Origin: Bradymonadales bacterium
GTDB lineage: Bacteria > Bdellovibrionota > UBA2394
Assembly (NCBI GenBank): GCA_007693605.1
Contig: REDG01000063.1
Span: 1-34,901 of the forward strand
Reading direction: 5' to 3'
Length of the DNA stretch: 34,901 bases
The translations under genes and the position numbers were made by a program. The notes beneath the pieces are model-generated. The model was not told the DNA's origin. It saw nothing but the letters and a program-made list of their open reading frames with translations, and ran no database searches. This document shows, piece after piece, positions 25,297 through 34,388 of the stretch; position 1 is the stretch's first letter, and each line of letters starts with the position of its first letter.

Positions 25297-26022
25297 ATGA
25301 AATTGCCGTCATATCTCTTAATCGCTCTCGCGCTCTTTTTAAGCTTCGGTTGCGCTACAACCACAAAGCGACTGGATACAGCCGATGGCACTCTAGAAGA
25401 AGCCGATCGCCTGATGGAAGCTCGCTTTTTTGAGGAAGCCAGAACCCAACTCTTTCGAATCAAAACGGAGTTTCAAGAGAGCGCCTTGTTGGTCGAGGCA
25501 GACTTAAGAATTGCAGACAGTTATTTTCGCCAAAGCTCATGGAAAGCAGCCGCCTCTGCCTATGAGGATTTTATTCGAACCTATCCGGGCCGACCCGAGA
25601 TCCCCTTTGCGATCTATCGACTTGGCTTGTCTCATGTTCGGCAAATGCCCTCTAACCCCCAAAGAGATTCACGAAGTGCCGAAAGAGTTTTGGATGTTTT
25701 TAGCCGGCTCTTGGTGGAATTCCCTGACAGCCCCTACGCTGAAGAAGCGATTCCTCATATTCAGCGAGCTCAAAACCAGCTCGCCGAAAAGGGGTTTTCG
25801 ATTGCACGATTCTACGAGCGACAGGGGAATTTTGCTGCAGCCGCCACTCGCTACCAAGAGGTTTTCGAGATCTTCCCAGACCATCCAAGGGGAGAGGAAG
25901 CGCTGGCAAGACGCGTCCGCAGCCTTCGACGCGCTGGAGAGACTGAAGAGGCGGAAAGAGCCAGGAAAATGTTTCGAGAAACATTTCCTGCATCTCAATT
26001 CCAGTCTATGATACAGCCATGA
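25297..26022 (+). CDS. bamD: BamD-like outer-membrane assembly lipoprotein
   Basis: The 241-residue lipoprotein has a signal ending in LFLSFGC, so Cys19 is lipid-modified. It then carries tetratricopeptide-like repeats, for example EADRLMEARFFEEARTQL, YFRQSSWKAAASAYEDFIRTY and the later YERQGNFAAAATRYQEVFEIF. This arrangement and length match BamD, the essential partner of BamA in outer-membrane protein insertion. Other TPR lipoproteins of similar size exist, so some doubt remains. It follows rlmE by nine bases, with GGGG before the ATG, and its stop overlaps the next start (ATGA). Confidence 0.8.
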   Translation: MKLPSYLLIALALFLSFGCATTTKRLDTADGTLEEADRLMEARFFEEARTQLFRIKTEFQESALLVEADLRIADSYFRQSSWKAAASAYEDFIRTYPGRPEIPFAIYRLGLSHVRQMPSNPQRDSRSAERVLDVFSRLLVEFPDSPYAEEAIPHIQRAQNQLAEKGFSIARFYERQGNFAAAATRYQEVFEIFPDHPRGEEALARRVRSLRRAGETEEAERARKMFRETFPASQFQSMIQP

Positions 26023-26726
26023 AAGCGGTTAAGAAAGCTCCCTCAGAATATCAAGGCCAGATCCAAATCGGAAAAGACTTTATTCGAGCCGGTGAATACA
26101 AAAAGGCAGAGAAGATCTTTCTTGAGATTCTCAAGGAGCACAAACTGGCCGATGTATACAACCATCTGGGCCTCACCTACGCAGAGTCTGGAGATTTTAA
26201 GGCCGCTGAGTTTAGTTTTCAGAAGGCTTTAAAGATCAACCCCAATTATATGGAGGCCGCCCTCAACCTATCGGTCTTGTATAACAACTTAGGATTCCAA
26301 AAGAAGTCGAAAGAGATTTACGCAAAGCTTAAAGCCTACGGCAAAGCAGGCCGTGGGGCGATGGACCCGCTTTTGATGTCGAAGATTGCTAATCTCTATG
26401 CTGAAATCGGAAATCTTTACTCGGGAGTAGGGGAGTACAAGGCGGCAGTCGGGGCCTACGAGTCTGCCGTGGATCTCTGCCCGGACTACTTGGATGTTCA
26501 AACGAAGTTGGCGACTTCACTTCGTGAGCTTGGAAAGAAAGACAAGGCTCTAGAGGTTTTCAGAAAGTTAAAACGAAAGGCTTCTAACTACGCGCCCTTC
26601 TGGGTCTCTCTGGGGGTCACTCATTACGCTCTCAATCAACCCAAAGAAGCAAAAAAGGCCTGGTCGAAAGCTCTGAAGATCGAACCCTCAAATCCCTCTG
26701 CCAAAGCCTATTTGAAATTGGTCTAA
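26019..26726 (+). CDS. Tetratricopeptide repeat protein
   Basis: The 235-residue protein has no signal peptide and consists of about five or six TPR units. Examples are IQIGKDFIRAGEYKKAEKIF, VYNHLGLTYAESGDFKAAEF, LYSGVGEYKAAVGAYESAV and WVSLGVTHYALNQPKEAKKA. TPR proteins form scaffolds for protein partners, and the partner is not visible here. The start overlaps the bamD-like stop by four bases, so coupled expression with an envelope gene is likely. The gene ends 12 bases from the convergent alaS stop. It is high in Lys and probably cytoplasmic. Confidence 0.83.
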   Translation: MKAVKKAPSEYQGQIQIGKDFIRAGEYKKAEKIFLEILKEHKLADVYNHLGLTYAESGDFKAAEFSFQKALKINPNYMEAALNLSVLYNNLGFQKKSKEIYAKLKAYGKAGRGAMDPLLMSKIANLYAEIGNLYSGVGEYKAAVGAYESAVDLCPDYLDVQTKLATSLRELGKKDKALEVFRKLKRKASNYAPFWVSLGVTHYALNQPKEAKKAWSKALKIEPSNPSAKAYLKLV

Positions 26727-26735
26727 CGCCCGAAA

Positions 26736-26756
26736 GCATTAGCCCGGAGGCAATGC
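26736..26756. terminator. Hairpin at the TPR / alaS convergent junction
   Basis: GCATT-a-GCC (26736-26744) pairs with GGC-AATGC (26749-26756) around a CGGA loop, forming an 8-bp stem with one bulged base. It spans the alaS stop codon and lies ten bases after the TPR stop. No U tract follows on either strand, so it may be a weak bidirectional terminator or an mRNA-end protector. Confidence 0.35.
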
Positions 26757-29375
26757 CTTGAGGTGCTCTTCGATTTGTTGCAGTAGATTCTCTTTGGTCA
26801 AGGCGTCTGTATTTTGTCCCCCGACTTGGGCAAAGTCTGGCCTGCCGCCCCCCTTGCCATCCAGTAGCTTTCCTAATCGATCTACAAACTTCTTCATCTC
26901 AAACTGAGAAGCGAGAGATTTCGAAACATTCACAATCACGCTGGCTTTTCCATCTTTCTTAAAGCCCAAAACGACAAGACCCTCTTTCATTCTGTTCAGA
27001 TAGTCATCGGCAAACTCTCGAAGCTCCTTTGCCGAATCCACTTCAAGAATATCAAGAATCACCGAACGAGACTGAATCTCATGCATCAAAGACTTCCAGT
27101 CTTTCGATTGACCCTCGTGAGATCTTTGCTGAAGCTTCTTCTGAAGTTCTGCTCGCTCTTTCAATAGCTTCTCAACTCGAAGAAGCAGCTCTTTCTTTGG
27201 AGCTTTTAGCTTTTCGGCTAGATCTTCCAAAAGCTTCTCTTCTGCTTGAATATGATCGAGAGCCGCCTGCCCTGTAACCGCGACAATTCGCCGCACTCCT
27301 GACGCGACACTCGATTCTTGAACGATCTTAAAAAGCCCAGCCTCCGCCAGACTTTCTGCATGAGTGCCCCCACACAGCTCAATTGAAAAGTCTCCAATTC
27401 TCAAAACGCGAACAACCGAAGAATACTTGTCTTCAAAAAAGGCCTTTGCCCCCGAAGCCAGCGCGTCTTCGATTTTCTCTTCTCGGATTTCAAGTTTAGG
27501 ATTTTCTCGAATTCTTTGATTACAAAACTCTTCCAGCTGCAGAAGCTCTTCTTTGCTCAAAGCCTTAAAGTGAGAGAAATCAAATCGAAGATAATCCGCA
27601 CAAACCAGACTACCCGCCTGTTTCACATGATCCCCCAAAATGCGGTGCAAGCCCGCATGTAGAACATGCGTCATCGTGTGATGAATTCTGGTTCTCATTC
27701 TGGTTTCTCGATCAACCGTCGCTTTGACGGCATCCCCTCGCCTGAGAACGCCCTCTCGCAAACGGCCCACCAAGACAGCATAGTTCTCAGCAGGCTTTAA
27801 GCAGTCCTCTACTTCAAAGAGGGCCGATGCTGAGCGGAGAAGACCTCGATCTCCCACTTGACCCCCAGATTCCGCATAAAAAGGAGAGCGATCGATCACG
27901 AGCTGAACCAGACCTTCTGAGTTCAAACTCTCAAGCTCCTTCCCGTCCTGAATCAGACTGAGAACTTGGGCGTCTTCTTCAAGGCTCTGGTAGCCAGTGA
28001 ATTTAGTCTGGAGCCCTCGCTGGGCAAGTGCTTGGTAGAGCTGGGCGTTTTGTTCTTGTGCCGCCCCTTTCCAAGACGCGCGGCTTCTCTCCCGCTGGCG
28101 CTCTAAGGCCCGGTCAAAAGCTTCTTGATCAAGACTCAAGGACTTCTCTCGAAGAATGCTCTCTGTCAGATCGAGAGGAAAGCCATAAGTGTCATAAAGC
28201 TGGAAAGCAAGCTCCCCAGACAAGACTCCTGATTTCGGCAAATTCTGTGTGTGCTCTTCAAGAAGCTTTAGTCCGGAATCTAGGGTCTCAAAAAACTTCT
28301 CTTCTTCGTGAAAAATAATCTTTTCGATCGCCGATCTGTTCTGCTTCAACTCTGGATAGGCGTCTCCCATTTCTTTCACCAAAGCTTTTACGCCGTGGTG
28401 AAAGAAGGGCTTTGTCTGTCCGAGACTCCGACCATAACGAACGGCCCGTCTTAAAATCCTTCGAAGCACATAGCCTCGCCCCTCATTACTCGGTTGGACG
28501 CCATCTGAGATCAAAAAACTTACCGATCGAATATGATCCGTCAAAACTCGAAGAGCCGTCTCAGTAGCAGCAGAGTCTTGCCTCGACACAGCAAGAGATC
28601 TTTCAAAGCCTGAGAGTATCGAATTCATCGAGTCAATTTCGTAGTTACTGGCACAATCTTGAAGAATGCTGGCAAGCCGCTCTAGCCCCATTCCTGTATC
28701 TACCGACGGCTTAGGCAGAGGCTTTCGGCTGCCATCCGAAAAGCTCTCGTATTGCATAAAGACAAGATTCCAAACTTCTAAATATCGCTCACCGCCATCA
28801 AAGATACTTTCTCCGGGTTTGCCAAAATCGGGGCCCCGATCGAAATAAATCTCAGAACAGGGTCCGCAGGGGCCGGTTTCTCCCATCGCCCAGAAATTGT
28901 CTTCTAACCCCATTCGAACCACTCGATCTTTTGGCAGCCCTACTGTCTTTTGCCAAAGCTCAAAAGCTTCGTCATCTTCTTCGAAGACCGAGGCCCAAAG
29001 CCGATCTTTGGGCAGCTTCAAAACTTCTGTGAGAAACTCCCAGGCAAACTCGATGGCCTCTTTCTTAAAATAGTCGCCAAAGGAAAAATTCCCCAGCATT
29101 TCAAAGAAGGTGTGATGGCGCTTGGTAAAGCCCACGCTCTCTAAGTCATTGTGCTTGCCCCCAGCACGGACACATTTTTGGCAGGTGGTGACTCGACTAA
29201 ACTCGGCAGTCTCTTTACCCGTAAAATAGTCTTTGAATTGAACCATTCCGGCGTTGGTAAACAAGAGAGTCGGGTCTTGACTTGGAATGAGGGGAGAAGA
29301 TCGCTGCCTCTGATGCCCCTTTGATTCAAAATAGGACAGAAACTTCTCTCGAATTTCGTTTACAGAATTCGACAT
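26739..29375 (-). CDS. alaS: Alanine-tRNA ligase
   Basis: AlaRS charges tRNA-Ala and removes wrongly attached serine or glycine. The 878-residue protein is full length. The class II core has GMVQFKDYFTG at 43-53, TTCQKCVRAGGKHNDLESVG at 63-82 and FFEMLGNFSFGDYF. The editing domain has the zinc ligands His566 and His570 in HTMTHVLH and Cys668 and His672 in CGGTHAES. The C-Ala domain ends with GGGRPDFAQVGG at 842-853. These positions agree closely with E. coli AlaS. The ATG at 29375 has AGAGG close upstream. It converges on the TPR gene, and the second lon is downstream of an intergenic repeat on the upstream side. Confidence 0.97.
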   Translation of the reverse strand: MSNSVNEIREKFLSYFESKGHQRQRSSPLIPSQDPTLLFTNAGMVQFKDYFTGKETAEFSRVTTCQKCVRAGGKHNDLESVGFTKRHHTFFEMLGNFSFGDYFKKEAIEFAWEFLTEVLKLPKDRLWASVFEEDDEAFELWQKTVGLPKDRVVRMGLEDNFWAMGETGPCGPCSEIYFDRGPDFGKPGESIFDGGERYLEVWNLVFMQYESFSDGSRKPLPKPSVDTGMGLERLASILQDCASNYEIDSMNSILSGFERSLAVSRQDSAATETALRVLTDHIRSVSFLISDGVQPSNEGRGYVLRRILRRAVRYGRSLGQTKPFFHHGVKALVKEMGDAYPELKQNRSAIEKIIFHEEEKFFETLDSGLKLLEEHTQNLPKSGVLSGELAFQLYDTYGFPLDLTESILREKSLSLDQEAFDRALERQRERSRASWKGAAQEQNAQLYQALAQRGLQTKFTGYQSLEEDAQVLSLIQDGKELESLNSEGLVQLVIDRSPFYAESGGQVGDRGLLRSASALFEVEDCLKPAENYAVLVGRLREGVLRRGDAVKATVDRETRMRTRIHHTMTHVLHAGLHRILGDHVKQAGSLVCADYLRFDFSHFKALSKEELLQLEEFCNQRIRENPKLEIREEKIEDALASGAKAFFEDKYSSVVRVLRIGDFSIELCGGTHAESLAEAGLFKIVQESSVASGVRRIVAVTGQAALDHIQAEEKLLEDLAEKLKAPKKELLLRVEKLLKERAELQKKLQQRSHEGQSKDWKSLMHEIQSRSVILDILEVDSAKELREFADDYLNRMKEGLVVLGFKKDGKASVIVNVSKSLASQFEMKKFVDRLGKLLDGKGGGRPDFAQVGGQNTDALTKENLLQQIEEHLKALPPG

Positions 29376-29496
29376 GCCTCTAACCTAGCAAAGCTTTGAG
29401 GGACTCCAAAGCCAAATCCCTTCCAATGAAGCCGCCTCCACTAGCAAACTCCCCGCAGACTCATGGGCATGATTATTTCGAGACATCCGCTGGGGA

Positions 29497-29665
29497 CCGC
29501 CGAAGTAGATGGGCCCTTAGCGCTTCATGGGGACTGGCGATAAGGGTCCAGATGCGAGAAGGCAAGAAGCGAGCATCGCAGTGTGGTTGTGATGCCACTC
29601 GAGAAGCGCAGCGACGCAGCCGCCGAAGTAGATGGGCCCTTAGCGCCAGTCCCTTAGTGGACTGG
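29497..29665 (+). repeat. GGGCCCTTA intergenic repeat, copy A (with duplicated half-site)
   Basis: The segment CCGCCGAAGTAGATGGGCCC followed by TTAGCG occurs twice, starting at 29497 and 29619. Between them lie the hairpin arm CGATAAGGGTCCA and a conserved 90-bp flank. The arms TGGGCCCTTAGCG (29510-29522) and CGATAAGGGTCCA (29538-29550) pair at 12 of 13 positions (one G-U). A second perfect hairpin follows: CCAGTCC (29646-29652) with GGACTGG (29659-29665), across the second lon's stop codon. The 53-base stretch 29536-29588 is identical to the copy near 34738. The element lies between alaS and the second lon. 29376-29496 shows no gene. Confidence 0.85.
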
Positions 29666-32080
29666 GGGTTGAGTGTGCAATCTAGACCCCCCCGATCGAG
29701 GTCGGCTTTTCTTGCGCGATCCGGTCGACTCTAAAGACCGAATGAGACCAATGTCTAAAACCTCATCAATGTGTTCAACCAAATGAATGTTCAGCTTTGA
29801 GCGAACATGTTTCGGAATATCCACGAGGTCTTTCTCGTTAAATCGAGGCAAAACCAATTCAAAGACATCTTGTCGAACAGCTGCCAACACCTTCTCTTTG
29901 ATTCCTCCCACCGGAAGCGCTCGACCCAAGAGAGTGATCTCACCTGTCATCGCCACTTTCCGACTGACCGGAATTCCAGTCACCAGAGAAATCAAGGCTG
30001 TACAAATTGCAAGTCCTGCTGACGGTCCATCTTTCGGAACAGCTCCAGAGGGGAAGTGAATATGAATATCATTCTCTGAGAAAAAATTCTTTGGCAGATG
30101 CAATCGCTCAGCTTGAGTTTTCACATAAGAGATGGCCGCTTGAGCCGACTCCTTCATCACATCTCCAAGAGAGCCGGTGAGGTTCAGATTCCCTTTCCCC
30201 GGCACATAAGAGGCCTCCATGATCAGGGTCTCGCCCCCGGTCTCGGTCCAAGCAAGTCCCGTAACGACACCCACCTGATCTTCTTGGCGCAAAGGATCGG
30301 GTATCACTTTCTCAGGCCCTAGCATTTGAACGACCTGCTTTGGCCCAATCTTTCTTGGCTTGAAGTTCACTTCTTCTGAGGCCTTCTTTCTTGCAACTTT
30401 TCGACAGATCGACGCAATTTCTCTTTCAAAATTTCGAAGCCCTGCTTCTCGAGTATAAGATTGAATAATCAGTCTAATAGCGGCATCTCCGATGGAAACA
30501 TCCCCCTCATCTAAGCCGTTTTCTTTTCGTTGCTTGGGAATTAGAAACTTCTTTGCGATCTGCAGCTTGTCTTCCATAGTATAGCCACTCAGCCGAATCA
30601 CTTCCATTCGATCGCGAAGTGGCCCGGGTATCGTGTCTAGGCTGTTGGCGGTGCAGATAAACATCACATTCGAGAGATCAACCGGCAAGTTCACATAATG
30701 ATCTCGAAAGCTATTGTTTTGCTCTGGGTCGAGCACCTCTAAGAGAGCAGATGCTGGGTCACCTCGATAGTCTGAACCCAACTTGTCAATCTCATCGAGA
30801 ACAAATACCGGATTGTTCGTCTGAGCGATTTTTAGTCCCTGAATCACCCGACCCGGCATGGCTCCGACATAGGTTCGACGGTGGCCTCGAATCTCTGATT
30901 CATCTTTGATGCCGCCCATACTCATACGAATAAACTTTCGGCCCATGGCGCGAGCGATGCTCTTGCCCAAAGAAGTTTTTCCGACACCCGGAGGTCCGAC
31001 AAAGCAAAGAATCGGGCCCTTGATAGACTTCTTAAGTTTACAAACACCGAGATGGTCAAGAATCCTGTCTTTAATCTTCTCCAGATCAAAATGATCTTCA
31101 TCTAAGACTCGTTTGGAGTCATCGAGGTCTAGCTTGTCTTTTGAGCTTTTGCTCCACGGAATTTCTACCATCCAATCAAGGTAGGTTCGAATAATCGAAG
31201 CTTCTGCCGAATCGTTGTGCATATTTTCTAACCGTTTCAGCTGCTTAAGAGCCTCTCTTTCGGCATCCTCAGACATTTTGGAGGCAACAATTCGAGACCG
31301 CAACTCTTCGACCTCTTCAATTTTGGAATCAGAGTCACCTAGTTCTGATCGTATCGCTCTCATTTGTTCGCGAAGAAAGTATTCTCGCTGCGTTCGGCTC
31401 ATCTCATCTTTGGCCTGAGATTGAATTCTCGATTGCATTTCTAAAACTTCAATCTCGCGCGTGAGGGCATCATGAACTTTTCTTAGTCTATCGATAGGAT
31501 CGGTCGACTCCAGAATCGACTGACTTTCTTGCGTTTTGAGGCCGAGATTGCTCGCCACCAGATCCGCCAGCCGACCGGGGTCTGCAATTTCATCCAGAAC
31601 GACCAGAATATCTGGCGACAAAACTTTCCCCATTGAAATGACTCTCTCAAGAAGGGCTTTCACATTTCGAATGAGAGCTTCGGCCTCTAAAGATCTCTCT
31701 TCCCAAGGGTCGTCTGTAATTCGATCAATACTTACGGAAAAGTGTGGGTGCTCCCCCTTGAAATCTTTAATGCGGCCCTTGAGCAGACCTTGCACAAGAA
31801 TTTTTATCTTCCCGTCTTCGGGCAGTTTGTTCATTCGCATGATCATCCCCACGCAACCAATGGGGTGAATATTATCAGCCGTTGGGTTTTCCTCTTCGGT
31901 ATCCTTCTGAGCGGCCAAGAAAAGGAGTCGATCCTTGTTTAAAGCCTCATTCACCGCATTGATGGATGAAGTGCGCCCTACAAAAAGAGGGAGAATCATA
32001 TAGGGATAAATCACCACATCCCGAACGGGCAAAAGAGGTAATGTTTCAGGAATCTGGAGCTGATCGTGATCGTTGGCCAT
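29654..32080 (-). CDS. lon: ATP-dependent Lon protease (second copy)
   Basis: The 808-residue LonA protease has the N-terminal domain from LPLLPVRDVVIYPYMILP (14-31). Walker A is GPPGVGKT at 362-369 and Walker B is VFVLDEID at 425-432. The protease dyad is Ser687 in KDGPSAG and Lys730 in GGIKEK, close to the E. coli Lon positions. It is the more typical Lon of the two in length and N-terminus. The C-terminal tail (after RSLESTGS) is basic and poorly conserved, and its last codons and stop fall in the flanking repeat. It diverges from pilT across 131 bp. Two Lon proteases also occur in Myxococcus, where one is tied to development; a division of labour here is inference. Confidence 0.95.
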   Translation of the reverse strand: MANDHDQLQIPETLPLLPVRDVVIYPYMILPLFVGRTSSINAVNEALNKDRLLFLAAQKDTEEENPTADNIHPIGCVGMIMRMNKLPEDGKIKILVQGLLKGRIKDFKGEHPHFSVSIDRITDDPWEERSLEAEALIRNVKALLERVISMGKVLSPDILVVLDEIADPGRLADLVASNLGLKTQESQSILESTDPIDRLRKVHDALTREIEVLEMQSRIQSQAKDEMSRTQREYFLREQMRAIRSELGDSDSKIEEVEELRSRIVASKMSEDAEREALKQLKRLENMHNDSAEASIIRTYLDWMVEIPWSKSSKDKLDLDDSKRVLDEDHFDLEKIKDRILDHLGVCKLKKSIKGPILCFVGPPGVGKTSLGKSIARAMGRKFIRMSMGGIKDESEIRGHRRTYVGAMPGRVIQGLKIAQTNNPVFVLDEIDKLGSDYRGDPASALLEVLDPEQNNSFRDHYVNLPVDLSNVMFICTANSLDTIPGPLRDRMEVIRLSGYTMEDKLQIAKKFLIPKQRKENGLDEGDVSIGDAAIRLIIQSYTREAGLRNFEREIASICRKVARKKASEEVNFKPRKIGPKQVVQMLGPEKVIPDPLRQEDQVGVVTGLAWTETGGETLIMEASYVPGKGNLNLTGSLGDVMKESAQAAISYVKTQAERLHLPKNFFSENDIHIHFPSGAVPKDGPSAGLAICTALISLVTGIPVSRKVAMTGEITLLGRALPVGGIKEKVLAAVRQDVFELVLPRFNEKDLVDIPKHVRSKLNIHLVEHIDEVLDIGLIRSLESTGSRKKSRPRSGGSRLHTQPPVH

Positions 32081-32211
32081 ATTCCTATGGTACCAGCTTG
32101 GATGAAAGGCAGCGAAGCACCAAAAACTTGCTCAGCGCGATAACACCAATGAAAAATTTGCGGACTTGGGTCGGCGCATCATTTCAAATCACTGGTAGAA
32201 TAAGGTTTCAG

Positions 32212-33390
32212 ATGGAACTCAACGATATTTTGAAAATTGCGATTAAGGCGAACGCCTCGGATATCCACATCAAGGCCGGCTTGCCGCCCACATTTAGAAT
32301 TGATGGATCGCTGGTCGCCTTAAACAATGCCCCTCGGATGACGCCCGAACAAATTTCGAAGATTTCGCAGGCGATGCTCAACCCGCAGCAACGGCTCCGC
32401 TTTCAGGAGTTCAACGAGGTTGATTTGGCATACGGTGTGCCTGGCTTGGGTCGTTTTCGGGTGAATCTTTTTCAGCAGCGAGGCGTCAACGGAATGGTCC
32501 TTCGCGTGATTCCTTATTTAGTAAAAACGATTCAGGAGCTTCACCTGCCAGAAATTCTTGAGAAAATTGCCTTGAATGAAAGAGGCCTTATTCTTGTCAC
32601 GGGCGCCACAGGCAGCGGCAAGTCTACCTCTCTGGCTGCGATGGTTGACCATATCAACGAAAAGAGAGCCTGCCACATCGTGACCATCGAAGAGCCAATC
32701 GAATATCTGTTGAAGGATCGAAACTCCATCATCAACCAGCGAGAGGTTGGGGTTGATACTCAGGCCTTTCATTTGGCTTTGCGAGCAGCGCTTCGTCAAG
32801 ATCCGGATGTCATTCTAGTCGGAGAGATGCGTGACGCCGAAACCATTGAAACTGCTCTCTCAGCCGCTGAAACCGGACATCTTGTCTTGAGCACTCTTCA
32901 CACTACCGATGCGGTCGAAACGATCAGCCGAATCATTTCTGCCTTTCCTCCTTATCAACAAACGCAGGTAAGACTGCAGCTGGCGTCCGTCATAAAGGCC
33001 GTAATTTCTCAAAGGCTGGTGCCAAAAAAGGCCGGCGAAGGCAGAGTGCCCGCATTAGAGATTCTCGTAAACAACGCGAGAGTTCGGGAGCTCATCGAAG
33101 ATCCAATGAGAACCAAAGAGATTCATCAAACGATCTCTGAGAGTTATACTTCTTACGGAATGCAAACCTTCGATCAGTCTTTGATGCAGCTGGTTTCAGG
33201 GGACTTGATCTCTTATGAAGAGGCACTTCGACAGTCTTCGAATCCCCATGATTTCGCGCTACGATTTTCTGGAGTACAGTCAGGAAACAACACCACCTGG
33301 GACGCCTTCGAAGAGAATATGCGCCAAGAACAATCCGGCGAGCTTTTACCTCCGTCTGAAGACCTCGAAACAACCAAAGTTAAGAAGTAG
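32212..33390 (+). CDS. pilT: Type IV pilus retraction ATPase PilT
   Basis: PilT powers pilus retraction and so twitching motility. The 392-residue length is normal for the family. Motifs are SDIHIKAGLPPTFRIDG at 16-32, Walker A GATGSGKST at 131-139, Asp-box TIEEPIEYL, Walker B ILVGEMRD at 201-208 and His-box HLVLSTLH at 223-230. The C-terminal RVRELIEDP corresponds to the AIRNLIRE retraction motif. I chose ATG 32212 because this is where homology begins and AAGG lies upstream. The C-terminal 40 residues (after HDFALRF) are charged and variable. TAGAAT at 32196-32201 may be its -10 box. The gene stands alone, diverging from the second lon; no other pilus genes are in the window. Confidence 0.93.
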   Translation: MELNDILKIAIKANASDIHIKAGLPPTFRIDGSLVALNNAPRMTPEQISKISQAMLNPQQRLRFQEFNEVDLAYGVPGLGRFRVNLFQQRGVNGMVLRVIPYLVKTIQELHLPEILEKIALNERGLILVTGATGSGKSTSLAAMVDHINEKRACHIVTIEEPIEYLLKDRNSIINQREVGVDTQAFHLALRAALRQDPDVILVGEMRDAETIETALSAAETGHLVLSTLHTTDAVETISRIISAFPPYQQTQVRLQLASVIKAVISQRLVPKKAGEGRVPALEILVNNARVRELIEDPMRTKEIHQTISESYTSYGMQTFDQSLMQLVSGDLISYEEALRQSSNPHDFALRFSGVQSGNNTTWDAFEENMRQEQSGELLPPSEDLETTKVKK

Positions 33391-33396
33391 CATTCA

Positions 33397-33426
33397 CTCT
33401 CGTTGAGAGACTCATTTTGTTTTATT
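33397..33426 (+). terminator. Candidate intrinsic terminator after pilT
   Basis: CTCTC (33397-33401) pairs with GAGAG (33405-33409) around a GTT loop, six bases after the pilT stop. It is followed at once by a U-rich tract (ATTTTGTTTTATT, 33414-33426). The stem is short, so strength is uncertain. Confidence 0.45.
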
Positions 33427-33542
33427 CGCAAGCTGCAGTCCTTTTAGGTTGTTCCAATCGACCTTAAAACTCAGGTTTTTCAGGCCCTTATCAAAGAATG
33501 CTAGGCGGCAAGAGGTCGTCTGATAAAATGAGGGTGTTCAAA

Positions 33543-34376
33543 ATGAAGACCCTTAGTTCCAGGAAAAAGAGGAAGCCCTTGCGTCGGATCAACCCTCCGA
33601 GTGGTTTTCATCGCCTACGATCTTTTGTGCGAGATGTGGGCTTTGATGCTCTGAACACCTTTCGCTACTTTCGTTATAACTTGAGTCTGAAAAGTCATCG
33701 GGAATTTCATTTTTCTAAAGAGTCAACTGAACCTCCGGTAGTCTTGTTGCAGGGCTTTTTGGGCAGCTCTTCAGTTTTGCGCCCACTTGATCTTTATCTA
33801 CAAGAAAACGGGCGAAATGTATTTTTGATTGATTTAGGGCTCGTGAACATTCGAGATATTCGAGAGTCAGCCGAGACTCTGTTGTTTGAGATCGAACGAA
33901 TTATGGATGATTACTCCAAACGATTTGGATTCAAAAAAATTGATATCGTGGCTCATAGTATGGGGGGATTGATCGCCCTCTACTATATTCGAAAACTTGG
34001 GGGTCATCGGCTGATTCGAAATCTGGTCACCCTTGGAACTCCCTTTCGAGGCACTTATGCTGCAGGCTTCGGAGTAGCCCTGTTTGGTCTGGTTTCAAAG
34101 GGAGTTTGGCAGATGCTCCCCAACTCAAGCCTGCTTCAGGAGCTACAAGAAACAGGGGGTGAGCCACAAAAGACTCGTATCGTATCGCTTGCCGCGCAAG
34201 GAGATACGCTTTGCCCACCGGCGAGTTGCTTTTTGAAGGGAGCCATTAATCGCATTGTGCCTTTGGGGCATGCCAGTCTTTTGATGGACTCTCGAGTCTT
34301 TCGAAGTCTTATCTCGTTTTTAAGCGATCGACACGACAACACAAATGTGGTTGCTTTCGACCATTTTCGAACTTAA
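33543..34376 (+). CDS. Alpha/beta hydrolase, lipase-like
   Basis: The 277-residue protein has an alpha/beta hydrolase core. VVLLQGFLGSSSVL (66-79) forms the first strand and oxyanion region, and IDIVAHSMGGLIALYYI (133-149) holds the nucleophile Ser139. Asp221 (AAQGDTLCPP) and His243 (LGHASLL) complete the likely triad. This order matches triacylglycerol lipase or esterase-like proteins. There is no clear signal peptide, and the N-terminus is strongly basic (SSRKKRKPLRR). ATG 33543 is chosen because GAGGGTG precedes it; ATG 33498 and 33528 are also in frame. The substrate cannot be read from the sequence. A small anchored protein follows after 12 bases and may be its partner. Confidence 0.83.
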   Translation: MKTLSSRKKRKPLRRINPPSGFHRLRSFVRDVGFDALNTFRYFRYNLSLKSHREFHFSKESTEPPVVLLQGFLGSSSVLRPLDLYLQENGRNVFLIDLGLVNIRDIRESAETLLFEIERIMDDYSKRFGFKKIDIVAHSMGGLIALYYIRKLGGHRLIRNLVTLGTPFRGTYAAGFGVALFGLVSKGVWQMLPNSSLLQELQETGGEPQKTRIVSLAAQGDTLCPPASCFLKGAINRIVPLGHASLLMDSRVFRSLISFLSDRHDNTNVVAFDHFRT

Positions 34377-34388
34377 ATCAGCTCGGAT

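Noticed and set aside
29396..29734. Open frame of 112 codons on the plus strand between alaS and the second lon
   Set aside because: It runs through the intergenic repeat and into the end of lon antisense. The repeated peptide RRSRWALSAS is only the duplicated repeat block translated.
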